Assembly: GCA_035906055.1 (NCBI GenBank)
Contig: JAMIFV010000078.1
Location: 1-44,843, forward strand
Direction of reading: 5' to 3'
Source: JAMIFV01 sp035906055
GTDB taxonomy: Bacteria; Pseudomonadota; Alphaproteobacteria; Rickettsiales; JABCZZ01
DNA length: 44,843 nucleotides
In this document: positions 16,554 to 25,503 of the stretch, piece by piece
Layout of the letters: each line of letters begins with the position of its first letter
Position numbering within the stretch: position 1 is the first letter of the stretch
The notes under the pieces: model-generated
Told to the model about the DNA's origin: nothing
The model's database searches: none
What the model saw: the letters and a program-made list of their open reading frames with translations, nothing else
Made by a program: the position numbers and the translations under genes

Positions 16554-17159
16554 CTAGGTAGTTGGTGCATTGTCATCATCGTTATTGTTTTGACCGGAGG
16601 CAATTCCACGATAAACAATTCTGTTTATGCCTTCCGCTATAACAGCATCTAACTTTCCATCTGCAATAAACTGGTCAAACTCCTGCTTGGTTCGCTCGGC
16701 GGCTACTAATTTGGCACTTTCCGTACCTTTCTGAATTAATTCTCTATATCCTATGAAGGATAGAAGGGCTATTCCCACACCAAGGACAGTTACGATAACA
16801 GCAACACTACCTAATAAAATGCTGCTCCAAATTGAATAATTTATTTCGCTAGTTTCGGGCTTCTTATTTAAAAAATCTAGTTTCCACTCTAGCTTTTCAA
16901 TCAATTCCTTTTGGCCAAGAATTGTTGATTCAAGATTCCCGATTCTTTTATCATTATTCACTTTCTGAGCATCTAGTATTCGAGAATTATCACTTTGTTG
17001 ATTTTTAAGTGCGGCATTATTTTTGGGGTGGCTCACAGTTCTTGAATTGGTTTCACTTGTATCTTGGGCATGTGAAATCTGAGCGGATCCCATGTACAGC
17101 AAAGATATGATAAAGAAAGCCCGATTAAAGATTTTCACAATTAAGTTTTCCCATCCCAT
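16554..17159 (-). CDS. Membrane protein with signal sequence and coiled coil, unknown
   Basis: 201 residues: signal peptide (about 1-31, ending ISHAQ), polar linker, heptad-like helix at about 55-98 (ILDAQKVNNDKRIGNLEST, then LIEKLEWKLDFLN), one or two membrane segments at 109-137 (SILLGSVAVIVTVLGVGIAL), then a cytoplasmic tail with a charged helix and an acidic end. I recognise no family. It opens the minus-strand run ending in the ImmA and beta genes, with a 27-base gap to ImmA. A membrane sensor or effector role in an immunity module fits the layout but is inference. GCGGAG sits right before the ATG at 17159. Confidence 0.65.
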   Translation of the reverse strand: MGWENLIVKIFNRAFFIISLLYMGSAQISHAQDTSETNSRTVSHPKNNAALKNQQSDNSRILDAQKVNNDKRIGNLESTILGQKELIEKLEWKLDFLNKKPETSEINYSIWSSILLGSVAVIVTVLGVGIALLSFIGYRELIQKGTESAKLVAAERTKQEFDQFIADGKLDAVIAEGINRIVYRGIASGQNNNDDDNAPTT

Positions 17160-17302
17160 CTCCGCAAATCAATGACATGCCGCACAACAAGTATCCGGCC
17201 ATTTATCAGGATAATATAATAAAATACTATCTGCATATACAGACACTTAACAAAAATCAATGCACCCAATACTATAAGGTTTGATAACTCAAGTCTATAG
17301 TG

Positions 17303-17398
17303 CTAATTGCGGCAACGTTTGAACAACCATGCCGCATGTAAGCGATATACTTTAGCTTTTGGCTTGGCTGCTCTGATTGCTTTGTCTGAAAGTAGCAT
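17303..17398 (-). pseudogene. Tyrosine integrase remnant (N-terminal 31 codons)
   Basis: A short frame beginning MLLSDKAIRAAKPKAKVYRL closely follows the invariant N-terminus of P4-type phage/island integrases (M-x-L-T-D-x-x-I-R-x-A-K-P-x-x-K-x-Y-x-L). After this the frame departs (HAAWLFKRCRN) and hits TAG at 17303, so the arm-binding and catalytic domains are gone. Its position about 160 bases from the tRNA-Leu 3' end, on the same strand as the tRNA, is the classical attachment-site arrangement. This marks the island as once mobile and now immobilised. Confidence 0.7.
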
Positions 17399-17407
17399 AA
17401 CAGTTAC

Positions 17408-17445
17408 CTGGGTAGGTTAGATTTTCTACCCAGAATCCTACCCAG
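17408..17445. repeat. CTGGGTAG / CTACCCAG repeat cluster before the integrase remnant
   Basis: CTGGGTAG at 17408-17415 is inverted relative to CTACCCAG at 17426-17433, which is repeated directly at 17438-17445 (12-base period). The cluster sits immediately upstream of the integrase remnant start and between it and the tRNA. It may be integrase arm sites or an operator for the lost integrase. Confidence 0.45.
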
Positions 17446-17559
17446 CTTAGCCTCAGCTGTCACTGAAACTTCTCAGATGACAAGAGACAAGAAAACGGCT
17501 ATTTTGCTTGTTTTTCTTGGCGATTTATAGATTTTTTGAGATGACTGAAAACTCTAAAA

Positions 17560-17646
17560 TGGTGCCCGGAAGAGGACTCGAACCTCCAAGACCTTGCGGT
17601 CACTAGTACCTGAAACTAGCGCGTCTACCAATTCCACCATCCGGGC
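17560..17646 (-). tRNA. tRNA-Leu (anticodon CAG)
   Basis: An 87-base class II tRNA including an encoded CCA (17560-17562). The acceptor stem GCCCGGA pairs with TCCGGGC. The D arm is TGGTGGAATTGGTAGACGCG, the anticodon arm CTAGT-TTCAGGT-ACTAG gives anticodon CAG, a long variable arm follows (TGACCGCAAGGTCT), and the T arm contains GGTTCGAGTCC. The 3' end faces the integrase remnant and the AT-rich island, so it is the likely attachment site. Confidence 0.95.
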
Positions 17647-17842
17647 ACGGAAAGCAGGGGCGTATTTATAAACACCGCCTGCGCATTGTAAAGCACGAAA
17701 ATTAACATTGAACTCACAAAATGTTAGGGCATAGTATGCACCTGAAATAACGCGGACGGGCGAAGCGAGGATCAGCGGTCAGGGGGAGCGCAAGCCCCGC
17801 GGCGCCAAAAGGCAAAGCCTTGAGCGCAATAAGAAAGGAATC

Positions 17843-18787
17843 ATGATGCAGGGTAAAATTGTTACTGTCGTTGGCGGCACAGGGTTTATAGGCCAGTACG
17901 TGGTAAAGCTGCTGGCGGAAAGCGGCGCGACTATCCGCGTCATCGCCCGCAACCCCGATAGCGCCCTGCAACTGCGCACGGCGGGCGATCCCGGTCAGGT
18001 GGTGCTGATGAAGGGCGACCTCGCCAGGCCTGAATCCCTGCTGGACAAAATCGCAGGCTCTTGGGCGGTGGTGAATCTCGTGGGCATCCTGTTTGAAAAC
18101 TCACGCCAGAATTTCGCCGCGCTGCATTCCGTCGGCGCAGAAAAACTGGCGCAGCTTGCCAAGCAGGCAGGCGTGCAGCGCTTCGTGCACATGTCGTCGC
18201 TGGGTGTCGATAAACTCGTCAAATCCAAATATGCGCGCACTAAATCCATCGGTGAGAAAACCGTGCGGGCCGCCTTCCCCGAAGCCACTATCCTGCGCCC
18301 GAGCGTCGTGTTCGGCGCGGAAGATAATTTTTATAACAACTTTGCCAACATGGCCACTTACGCGCCCGCCCTGCCCCTTATCGGCGGCGGCATGACACGC
18401 TTCCAGCCCGTGTATGTCATGGACGTGGCGCGCGCTGTTCTGGCCGCGCTTGAAAGCCCCGAAGCCATCGGCGAGACTTATGAACTGGGCGGGCCGAAGG
18501 TTTATAGCTTCAAGGACGTGCTGAGCTATATCTGCAAGACCACCGGCCGCAGTCCGGCGCTACTGAATATGCCGTTCGGCTTCATGCGATTTGCCGCCAC
18601 CTTCACGGAATTTTTGCCCAGCCCGCCGCTCACGCGCGACCAGGTGACGATGCTGGAACTCGATAACGTGGTAAGCCCCGGCGCGCGCACGTTCGAGACG
18701 TTAGGGATCATGCCCACGGCGGTGGAAGCCGTAGTGCCGCATTACCTCAAGCGTTTTGCCAGACTTAACCCGGCTGCGGCGGCATAA
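17843..18787 (+). CDS. NDUFA9-like atypical short-chain dehydrogenase (complex I accessory)
   Basis: 314 residues. A Rossmann fold starts at once with VTVVGGTGFIGQYVVKLLAE, followed by the family's VVNLVGILFE, FVHMSSLGVD, ARTKSIGEKTVR and the ILRPSVVFGAEDNFYNNFANM block. These are typical of bacterial relatives of the mitochondrial complex I subunit NDUFA9. In mitochondria this subunit binds NADPH at the quinone-site junction; a similar role beside the nuo products encoded about 8 kb away is inference. The catalytic Tyr of classical SDRs is replaced by the Y-A-R-T-K variant. AAAGGAATC precedes ATGATG, so the start could be 17843 or 17846. Confidence 0.88.
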   Translation: MMQGKIVTVVGGTGFIGQYVVKLLAESGATIRVIARNPDSALQLRTAGDPGQVVLMKGDLARPESLLDKIAGSWAVVNLVGILFENSRQNFAALHSVGAEKLAQLAKQAGVQRFVHMSSLGVDKLVKSKYARTKSIGEKTVRAAFPEATILRPSVVFGAEDNFYNNFANMATYAPALPLIGGGMTRFQPVYVMDVARAVLAALESPEAIGETYELGGPKVYSFKDVLSYICKTTGRSPALLNMPFGFMRFAATFTEFLPSPPLTRDQVTMLELDNVVSPGARTFETLGIMPTAVEAVVPHYLKRFARLNPAAAA

Positions 18788-18798
18788 ATTTTTCTAAC

Positions 18799-18869
18799 TT
18801 GTCATTCCGGCGAAAGCCGGAATCCATCCCAACCATTTTCTGGATACCGCCTTTCGTCGGTATGACGAT
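18799..18869. repeat. Dispersed imperfect palindrome (copy 3)
   Basis: Begins TTGTCATTCCGGCGAAAGCC, then GGAATCCA, and ends CGTCGGTATGACG. CCGGCG-AAAG-CCGG forms the inner hairpin; the outer GTCAT/ATGAC ends are inverted. It fills the gap between the convergent NDUFA9-like and RHH-like genes and could terminate both. Confidence 0.6.
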
Positions 18870-18882
18870 AATGAAGAAGGGT

Positions 18883-19434
18883 CTAGTGGGGTTTTGCGAT
18901 TGTGATGGCTGGCTTTAAATCCGTCCATATCTTCTTGGCTTCCAGCAGTGAGCCCATCATGTAGCCGTCAGCCGCCTTGCCGATAGCCCAGTGATACATG
19001 CCAAGCGCGTGGCCGATCACCTGCGTGGGGTCGGTGATACCGGTCTTGTCCATCATATCGTTGATGATCTCAGCGCATTCATTCTTCAGTTGCAGCATGA
19101 TGCCCTGCCTGGCCCCGTTTTTTTTATTTTCCTTCGGCGCATCGTAAGAGAACACCACGGCCTTTCTTCCGGCATCGGCCACGATCCTGTTCCTGCCCTT
19201 ATTCGCTGACGAACGCGAAGCAAGGTATGCGCCAGGCAACGTTATCTCCGTCCATTCATTTTTACCCTTGTGCATAGCGCCCACGCGCTGGCCTTCCTCG
19301 GCCATGTCCACCGCCCATTCAAACAAAAGCAGCGCGCGGGTCGCCAGCGCGTTCATGTCGGCCACACCGGCGCGGCGCACCATGTCTTCAAACACCGCCA
19401 CGTCCTTTACTTCGGGATAAATGGTAATTTTCAT
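18883..19434 (-). CDS. Tandem ribbon-helix-helix-like protein, unknown function
   Basis: 183 residues built from two similar halves. Residues about 12-64 (VFEDMVRRAGVADMNALATR, then ALLLFEWAVDMAEEGQRVGA) and 121-174 (IINDMMDKTGITDPTQVIGH, then ALGMYHWAIGKAADGYMMGS) match in order and spacing, including the final W-T-[DE] step. Each half resembles a ribbon-helix-helix unit followed by the A-L-x-L-Y-x-W helix seen in many RHH-type regulators. A basic linker with several Lys/Arg joins them. DNA binding as an intramolecular dimer is a plausible guess. No partner gene is adjacent; a palindromic repeat follows its stop and gltD is divergent. Confidence 0.6.
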   Translation of the reverse strand: MKITIYPEVKDVAVFEDMVRRAGVADMNALATRALLLFEWAVDMAEEGQRVGAMHKGKNEWTEITLPGAYLASRSSANKGRNRIVADAGRKAVVFSYDAPKENKKNGARQGIMLQLKNECAEIINDMMDKTGITDPTQVIGHALGMYHWAIGKAADGYMMGSLLEAKKIWTDLKPAITIAKPH

Positions 19435-19550
19435 ACAGCATCCCTACCTACAAAATTGTGCTTTTTCCATATTTCTGTTGCCATAGGGGCAAATTTTTTA
19501 TTACAAATACTAATCACCTGATTTTATTAATATTTAAAGACCGCCCCGGA

Positions 19551-20975
19551 ATGACCAAACTCCTCGCATTCACGGACACGCCTCAGCAATACCCCGCCGT
19601 GGAAGCGGCGGAGGCGCGCGTGCAGCAATTTCAGGAGATATACAAAGCATTCACCAGCCGTGAAGCCGCCATTCAGGCTTCGCGTTGCTCGCAGTGCGGC
19701 GTGCCGTTCTGCTCCATGCATTGCCCGCTCGGCAATAATATTCCCGACTGGCTCAAGTTCCTTGCCGAAGGCAGACTGCAAGACGCTTACGACGCGTCCA
19801 GCGCCACCAATACCTTTCCCGAGATATGTGGCCGCATCTGCCCGCAGGATCGTCTGTGCGAAGGCAGTTGCGTCATTGAGAAAGATTTCGGCTCTGTTAC
19901 CATCGGTTCCGTTGAAAAATACATCACTGAATCCGCATTTGAAAATGGATGGGTGCAGGCACCCAAGCCGGAAGTTGCCGAGAACGGCCTGAGCGTCGGC
20001 ATCATCGGCGCAGGCCCCGCAGGCCTTGCCGCTGCCGAGACATTGCGCCGTCGTGGTTACGCAGTCCATATCTATGACCGTTACGACCGCGCGGGGGGCC
20101 TGATGATTTACGGCATTCCCGAATTCAAGCTGGAAAAGAAAGTGGTGGAGCGCCGCCGCGCCCTGTTTGAGGAAGCTGGAATCCTGTTCCATTATAATGC
20201 CGATGTGGGAGGCAGCATCACGCTTGAAAGCCTCCGCAAGAAGCACAACGCCGTGCTGATCGCCACGGGGGTTTATAAGGCCAAGGAAATGTCACTGCCG
20301 GATAGGTCGCTCACCGGCATCGTGCCCGCCCTGCCCTACCTCACCGCCAGTAACCGCGTCTGCCTGGGTGATACTGTACAAGAATTCGACGACGGCACCT
20401 ATAATGCCAAAGGCAAACATGTGGTGGTCATCGGCGGCGGTGATACCGCCATGGACTGCGTGCGCACCGCCGTGCGGCAAGGCGCTGCCAAGGTCACATG
20501 CCTTTACCGCCGTGACCGCGCCAATATGCCCGGTTCCGCACGCGAGGTGAAGAACGCCGAGGAAGAAGGCGTGGAATTCATGTGGCTTGCCGCGCCCACG
20601 GCATTCGCAGGCAACAGCAAACTCGAAAAGATACTCGCCGTACGCATGCGCCTCGGTGCCAAAGATGCGGGCGGCAGGCAGTCTCCTGTGATCATCGAAA
20701 ACTCACAATTCACACTCAAAGCAGACATGGCCATCACCGCGCTGGGTTTTGACGCCGAAGACCTGCCCTCCGCCTTCAATACGCCGGAGCTTAAGCTTTC
20801 CCGTCACGGCACACTCGCGGTGGACGCTGCAACGCAGATGACGTCACTGCCCGGCGTGTTCGCCGCAGGCGACATCGTGCGCGGCGCATCGCTCGTGGTC
20901 TGGGCTATCAAGGATGGCCGCGACGCTGCCGAAGGCATGGACAAATGGATGCACGCAGCAAGGAAGGCGGCATAG
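19551..20975 (+). CDS. gltD: Glutamate synthase small subunit
   Basis: Transfers electrons from NADPH via FAD and iron-sulphur clusters to GltB. The N-terminal cluster ligands are C46, C49, C54, C58 (RCSQCGVPFCSMHCPLG) and C93, C97, C103, C107 (ICGRICPQDRLCEGSC). The FAD motif is GIIGAGPAGLAAAETLRRRG and the NADPH motif is VVVIGGGDTAMDC. A C-terminal GVFAAGDIVRGASLVVWAI binds the flavin. 474 residues, normal. The ATG at 19551 is chosen because it begins the family N-terminus. It comes before gltB, the reverse of the common order, with a one-base gap between stop and next start. Confidence 0.95.
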   Translation: MTKLLAFTDTPQQYPAVEAAEARVQQFQEIYKAFTSREAAIQASRCSQCGVPFCSMHCPLGNNIPDWLKFLAEGRLQDAYDASSATNTFPEICGRICPQDRLCEGSCVIEKDFGSVTIGSVEKYITESAFENGWVQAPKPEVAENGLSVGIIGAGPAGLAAAETLRRRGYAVHIYDRYDRAGGLMIYGIPEFKLEKKVVERRRALFEEAGILFHYNADVGGSITLESLRKKHNAVLIATGVYKAKEMSLPDRSLTGIVPALPYLTASNRVCLGDTVQEFDDGTYNAKGKHVVVIGGGDTAMDCVRTAVRQGAAKVTCLYRRDRANMPGSAREVKNAEEEGVEFMWLAAPTAFAGNSKLEKILAVRMRLGAKDAGGRQSPVIIENSQFTLKADMAITALGFDAEDLPSAFNTPELKLSRHGTLAVDAATQMTSLPGVFAAGDIVRGASLVVWAIKDGRDAAEGMDKWMHAARKAA

Positions 20976-20976
20976 C

Positions 20977-23900
20977 ATGTGGGGCAGTGACTGGAACGAA
21001 CGCGCAGAATGGCTTGAGCAGCACGGGTTATATAACCGCGCTGACGAGCATGACGCATGCGGCGTTGGCCTTATCGCCGCCATTGACGGCAAACCCCGCC
21101 GCGAGGTAGTAGAAGCAGGCATCAACGCCCTGAAGGCGGTGTATCACCGCGGCGCGGTGGATGCGGACGGCAAGACCGGCGACGGCGCTGGCATACATGT
21201 GCAGATACCCCGCGAGTTTTTTACCTCCTACATCACCCGCGTGGGCAAGAAACTGCGCGGCGACAGGCTGGCAGTTGGCATGGCTTTCCTGCCGCGCAAG
21301 AATATGCGCGCACAGGAAGAATGCCGCGCGATTGTAGAAACCGAAGTGCTGCGCTTTGGCTATTCCATTTATGGCTGGCGTCAGGTGCCGGTGACCCCGG
21401 CGGTGATCGGCGAAATAGCAAACGACTCCCGCCCTGAAATCGAACAGCTCCTCATTGCCGGAAGCGAAGACACCAGCGAGGCCGAATTCGAGCGCACGCT
21501 GTACATCATCCGCCGCCGGATCGAAAAAGCAGTGGCCGCGCGTGCGATCGGCGACTTCTATCTCTGCTCGCTCTCCGGGCGCGGCATCATTTATAAAGGC
21601 CTGTTCAAAGCCGAACAGCTCACCGAGTTTTACCCCGACCTGCTCGATGCGCAGTTTATCTCCGCCTACGCCATATTCCACCAGCGCTTCTCCACCAACA
21701 CCGCGCCCGCATGGCATCTGGCGCAGCCCTTCCGCATGATCGCGCATAACGGCGAGATCAACACGCTCAAGGGCAACGTCAACTTCATGCGCAGCCATGA
21801 AGCCACGATGAAAAGCGAACGCTTCGCGGGGCTGGAAGACGACCTTCGCCCGGTGATTCCTGACAACACCTCCGACACCGGCGCGCTTGATAGCGTCATG
21901 GAGCTTATAGTGCGCGCAGGCGGCAGGCCGCTGCCGCTGGCCAAACTTATCCTCATGCCCTCCGCATGGAATATGTCCGCCGACATGCCGCCCGCGCATA
22001 AGGAAATGTTCAATTACATAAGCTGTATCTCCGAAGCGTGGGATGGCCCGGCGGCGCTCGCCGCCACCGACGGCGAATGGGTGGTTGCCGGTATGGACCG
22101 CAACGGCCTGCGCCCCATGCGCTATGCCATCACCGACGACGGCCTGCTGCTCATGGGGTCGGAATCGGGCATGGTGCCGATGGACGATGCCAGAGTGCTG
22201 CATAAAGGCAGGCTCGGGCCGGGTGACGTGCTGGCCGTGAACCTGAAAGAAGGCAAGCTCTATTCCGACAAACAGATCAAAGACCATATCGCCAATACGT
22301 ACCCGTTCGCCAGATGGAGCGGCAACGTGCAGGTGTTTGACGCATTACTGCCGCAGAAGCACCAGCCACGGCAGCGCCTGAAGACGGACGACATCCGCCG
22401 CCTGCAACAGGCCTGCGCCATCACGCAGGAAGACCTTGAGCTTATTCTCCAGCCTATGGCGGAGACAGGCAAGGAAGGCGTAGGCTCGATGGGGGATGAT
22501 ACCTCGCTCGCTATTCTGTCCAACCGCTATCGCGGCTTCCATCATTTCTTCCGGCAGAATTTCAGCCAGGTGACCAACCCGCCGATCGACTCCCTGCGTG
22601 AACGCCGCGTGATGAGCCTCAATACGCGCTTCGGCAATAACGGCAATTTCCTCGCCTTTGACGAAACGCACAGCCACACATTGCTGCTTTCTTCTCCTGT
22701 GCTGCTGGGGTATGAACTTGATGCGCTGCACAAGCATTTCAATGATAAGATCACCGTCGTGGATACGTTGTTCGATGCGGCGGCAACCAGAAACGCATTG
22801 CGCCAGGGGCTCGATAAACTCATCGAACAGGCCGAAGCCGCCATCCGCACGGGCAAGCCTTACCTCATCCTCACCGACGAGCGCCGCAGCAAGGAGCGCA
22901 TCGGCATTCCCATGATACTCGCGGTCAGCGCCGTGCAGGCGCATCTGGTGCGCCGCAAGATCCGCAAAGGCGTATCGCTCATCGTGCGTTCGGCGGAATG
23001 CATGGACGTGCATCATTTCGCGGTACTCATCGGCGTGGGAGCAACGGTGGTGAATGCCTACCTCGCCGAAGACGCCATTCTTGAACGCCATGCAAAAGGC
23101 CTTTTTGGCAGTATGCAGGCCGCGCAGGCGCTGGCAAACTTCAAGGAAGCCGCTGGGCAGGGCCTGCTCAAGATCATGTCCAAGATGGGCATCTCTGTTG
23201 TTGCCTCTTATCGCGGCGGCTGCAATTTCGAGGCTATCGGGCTATCGCGCGCACTGGCCGGTGAATTCTTCCCCGGCCTGCCCTCCCGCATTTCCGGCCT
23301 CGGGCTGGAAGGCATAGAGAACCGCGTGCGCGCCCTGCATGAACAGGCCTATATCAGTGATAAGGTCGCGCCGCTTCCCGTCGGTGGATTCTATAAACTG
23401 CGCGCGCGCGGCGAAACCCACGCATGGGGCAGCGACGCCATACACCTGCTGCAATCGGCCTGCGCCAATGGCAGCTACGCCGCCTTCCGCAAATATTCCG
23501 ATTCCGTGCATGCCTGCCCGCCGGTTAACCTGCGCGACCTGCTTGCCTTCAACCCCGACCGCAAGGGCATCGACGTGGATATGGTGGAGTCCCCCACCGA
23601 GATACGCAAACGCTTCGTAGCGCCCGCCATGTCGCTGGGCGCGCTCTCGCCCGAAGCACATGAGACACTCGCCATCGCCATGAACCGCATGGGCGCCGCC
23701 AGCAATTCCGGCGAAGGCGGCGAAGGTGCAGAACGCTACCAGCCGCGCGCAAACGGCGACAATGCCAACTCCACGATCAAGCAAATTGCCTCCGCGCGTT
23801 TTGGTGTTACGGCGGAATATCTCAACAGTGCTGCCGAACTTCAAATCAAAGTGGCGCAGGGTGCCAAGCCCGGTGAAGGCGGCCAGTTACCCGGCTTCAA

Positions 23901-25503
23901 GGTGACCACGGAAATCGCAAGACTGCGCCATGCCACACAAGGCGTTATGCTGATTTCGCCGCCGCCCCATCACGATATTTATTCCATTGAAGACCTCGCG
24001 CAGCTCATCTTTGACCTCAAGCAGATCAATCCCACTGCCATTGTATCGGTTAAGCTCGTCGCGCAATCGGGCATCGGCACGATCGCCAGCGGCGTTGCCA
24101 AAGCAATGGCGGATAAGATCGTCATTGCCGGGCATACGGGCGGCACGGGCGCAAGCCCTTATTCCAGCATCAAGCATGCGGGCATACCGTGGGAGATGGG
24201 GCTTTCCGAAGCCAATCAGGTGCTCACGCTCAACCGCCTGCGCCACCGCGTGAAGCTACAGACGGACGGCGGCATCAAAACCGGGCGCGACGTGGTTATC
24301 GCCGCCATGCTCGGCGCGGAAGAATTCGCGCTGGGCACTGCGCCGCTCATCGCCATGGGCTGCCTCATGGTGCGCCAGTGCCATAGTAACACCTGCCCCG
24401 TGGGCATCACCACGCAAGACCCGGCATTGCGGGCGAAGTTCGACGGCACGGTGGAAAAGGTCATCAACCTGTTCAGCTTCATCGCGGAAGAGGTGCGCGA
24501 GATACTGGCGAGCCTCGGCTACACCAAGCTGGATGACATCGTTGGCCGTGCCGACCTGCTGACGCAGGTGAATTACGGCAGTGAGGATCTGGTGGACCTC
24601 GACCTTAACCCGTTGCTGGCGCTACCCGACCCCGGTGCCAATCCGCGCCGTTACTCTCTCACCAGCCGCAACGAAGTGCCCGATACGCTGGATGCCCAGA
24701 TGATTCAGGATGCGCATGTGGCACTGGAACATGGTGAAAAAATCCAGCTTGCGTACACGGTGCGCAACACGCACCGCGCTGTAGGTACAAGGCTTTCGTC
24801 CACCATGACACGTCATTCTGACACCTCCTCCCTGCAACCCGACCATATCACGCTGCGCCTGCGCGGCTCGGCAGGGCAGTCAGTGGGCGCATTCGCCGTG
24901 CGCGGCGTGAAGATCGAAATTCTCGGCGACGCGAACGATTATGTGGGCAAAGGCCTTTCCGGCGGCATGCTCGTGGTGCGCCCCCGCCCTTCCAGCAAAT
25001 TGCTGCCGCAGGAGAACACCATCATCGGCAATACGGTGCTTTACGGCGCAACGTCAGGTAAGCTCTTTGCCTGCGGGCAGGCAGGCGAACGCTTCGCGGT
25101 GCGCAACTGCGGCGCGCTCACGGTAGTGGAGGGCTGCGGCTCCAACGGTTGCGAATACATGACCGGCGGCATGGCGGTGCTGCTTGGCGATGTCGGCGAC
25201 AATTTCGCCGCAGGCATGACCGGGGGCATGGCGTTCGTATATGACCGCGCAGACACACTGCCCCACAAGCTGAACATGGAAACGGTGGAAGCGTACCGCA
25301 TCGCGTCTTCATACTGGGAAGCGCAACTCAGGGCGCTCATTGAAGAACACGTGCGCGAGACAGGTTCACCGCTGGGTGAAGCCATCCTGGCAGGCTGGGA
25401 GTGGGAGTTGCCTAAGTTCTGGCAAGTTGTCCCCAGGGAAATGCTGGGCCGGCTCACTCAGTCATTGACGGACAAAACTTCAATGGGCAAAACAGCGTCA
25501 TGA
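20977..25503 (+). CDS. gltB: Glutamate synthase large subunit
   Basis: Makes two glutamates from glutamine and 2-oxoglutarate. The N-terminal class II amidotransferase domain would expose catalytic Cys28 (EHDACGVGLIA) after removal of a 27-residue propeptide. Central and FMN-binding synthase domains follow, with GEGGEGAERY, KPGEGGQLPGFKV and GHTGGTGASPYSSIKHAG. The 3Fe-4S ligands lie in CLMVRQCHSNTCPVGI. The C-terminal beta-helix repeats read G-x-x-G-G-x (GDANDYVGKGLSGG, CGSNGCEYMTGG). 1508 residues, full length. The start at 20977 lies right after the gltD stop; longer in-frame versions run back over gltD. It overlaps fzlA by four bases. Confidence 0.96.
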   Translation: MWGSDWNERAEWLEQHGLYNRADEHDACGVGLIAAIDGKPRREVVEAGINALKAVYHRGAVDADGKTGDGAGIHVQIPREFFTSYITRVGKKLRGDRLAVGMAFLPRKNMRAQEECRAIVETEVLRFGYSIYGWRQVPVTPAVIGEIANDSRPEIEQLLIAGSEDTSEAEFERTLYIIRRRIEKAVAARAIGDFYLCSLSGRGIIYKGLFKAEQLTEFYPDLLDAQFISAYAIFHQRFSTNTAPAWHLAQPFRMIAHNGEINTLKGNVNFMRSHEATMKSERFAGLEDDLRPVIPDNTSDTGALDSVMELIVRAGGRPLPLAKLILMPSAWNMSADMPPAHKEMFNYISCISEAWDGPAALAATDGEWVVAGMDRNGLRPMRYAITDDGLLLMGSESGMVPMDDARVLHKGRLGPGDVLAVNLKEGKLYSDKQIKDHIANTYPFARWSGNVQVFDALLPQKHQPRQRLKTDDIRRLQQACAITQEDLELILQPMAETGKEGVGSMGDDTSLAILSNRYRGFHHFFRQNFSQVTNPPIDSLRERRVMSLNTRFGNNGNFLAFDETHSHTLLLSSPVLLGYELDALHKHFNDKITVVDTLFDAAATRNALRQGLDKLIEQAEAAIRTGKPYLILTDERRSKERIGIPMILAVSAVQAHLVRRKIRKGVSLIVRSAECMDVHHFAVLIGVGATVVNAYLAEDAILERHAKGLFGSMQAAQALANFKEAAGQGLLKIMSKMGISVVASYRGGCNFEAIGLSRALAGEFFPGLPSRISGLGLEGIENRVRALHEQAYISDKVAPLPVGGFYKLRARGETHAWGSDAIHLLQSACANGSYAAFRKYSDSVHACPPVNLRDLLAFNPDRKGIDVDMVESPTEIRKRFVAPAMSLGALSPEAHETLAIAMNRMGAASNSGEGGEGAERYQPRANGDNANSTIKQIASARFGVTAEYLNSAAELQIKVAQGAKPGEGGQLPGFKVTTEIARLRHATQGVMLISPPPHHDIYSIEDLAQLIFDLKQINPTAIVSVKLVAQSGIGTIASGVAKAMADKIVIAGHTGGTGASPYSSIKHAGIPWEMGLSEANQVLTLNRLRHRVKLQTDGGIKTGRDVVIAAMLGAEEFALGTAPLIAMGCLMVRQCHSNTCPVGITTQDPALRAKFDGTVEKVINLFSFIAEEVREILASLGYTKLDDIVGRADLLTQVNYGSEDLVDLDLNPLLALPDPGANPRRYSLTSRNEVPDTLDAQMIQDAHVALEHGEKIQLAYTVRNTHRAVGTRLSSTMTRHSDTSSLQPDHITLRLRGSAGQSVGAFAVRGVKIEILGDANDYVGKGLSGGMLVVRPRPSSKLLPQENTIIGNTVLYGATSGKLFACGQAGERFAVRNCGALTVVEGCGSNGCEYMTGGMAVLLGDVGDNFAAGMTGGMAFVYDRADTLPHKLNMETVEAYRIASSYWEAQLRALIEEHVRETGSPLGEAILAGWEWELPKFWQVVPREMLGRLTQSLTDKTSMGKTAS

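Noticed and set aside
21028..22287. Long minus-strand frame opposite gltB
   Set aside because: A shadow of the GC-rich codon pattern; GltB motifs on the plus strand are unambiguous.
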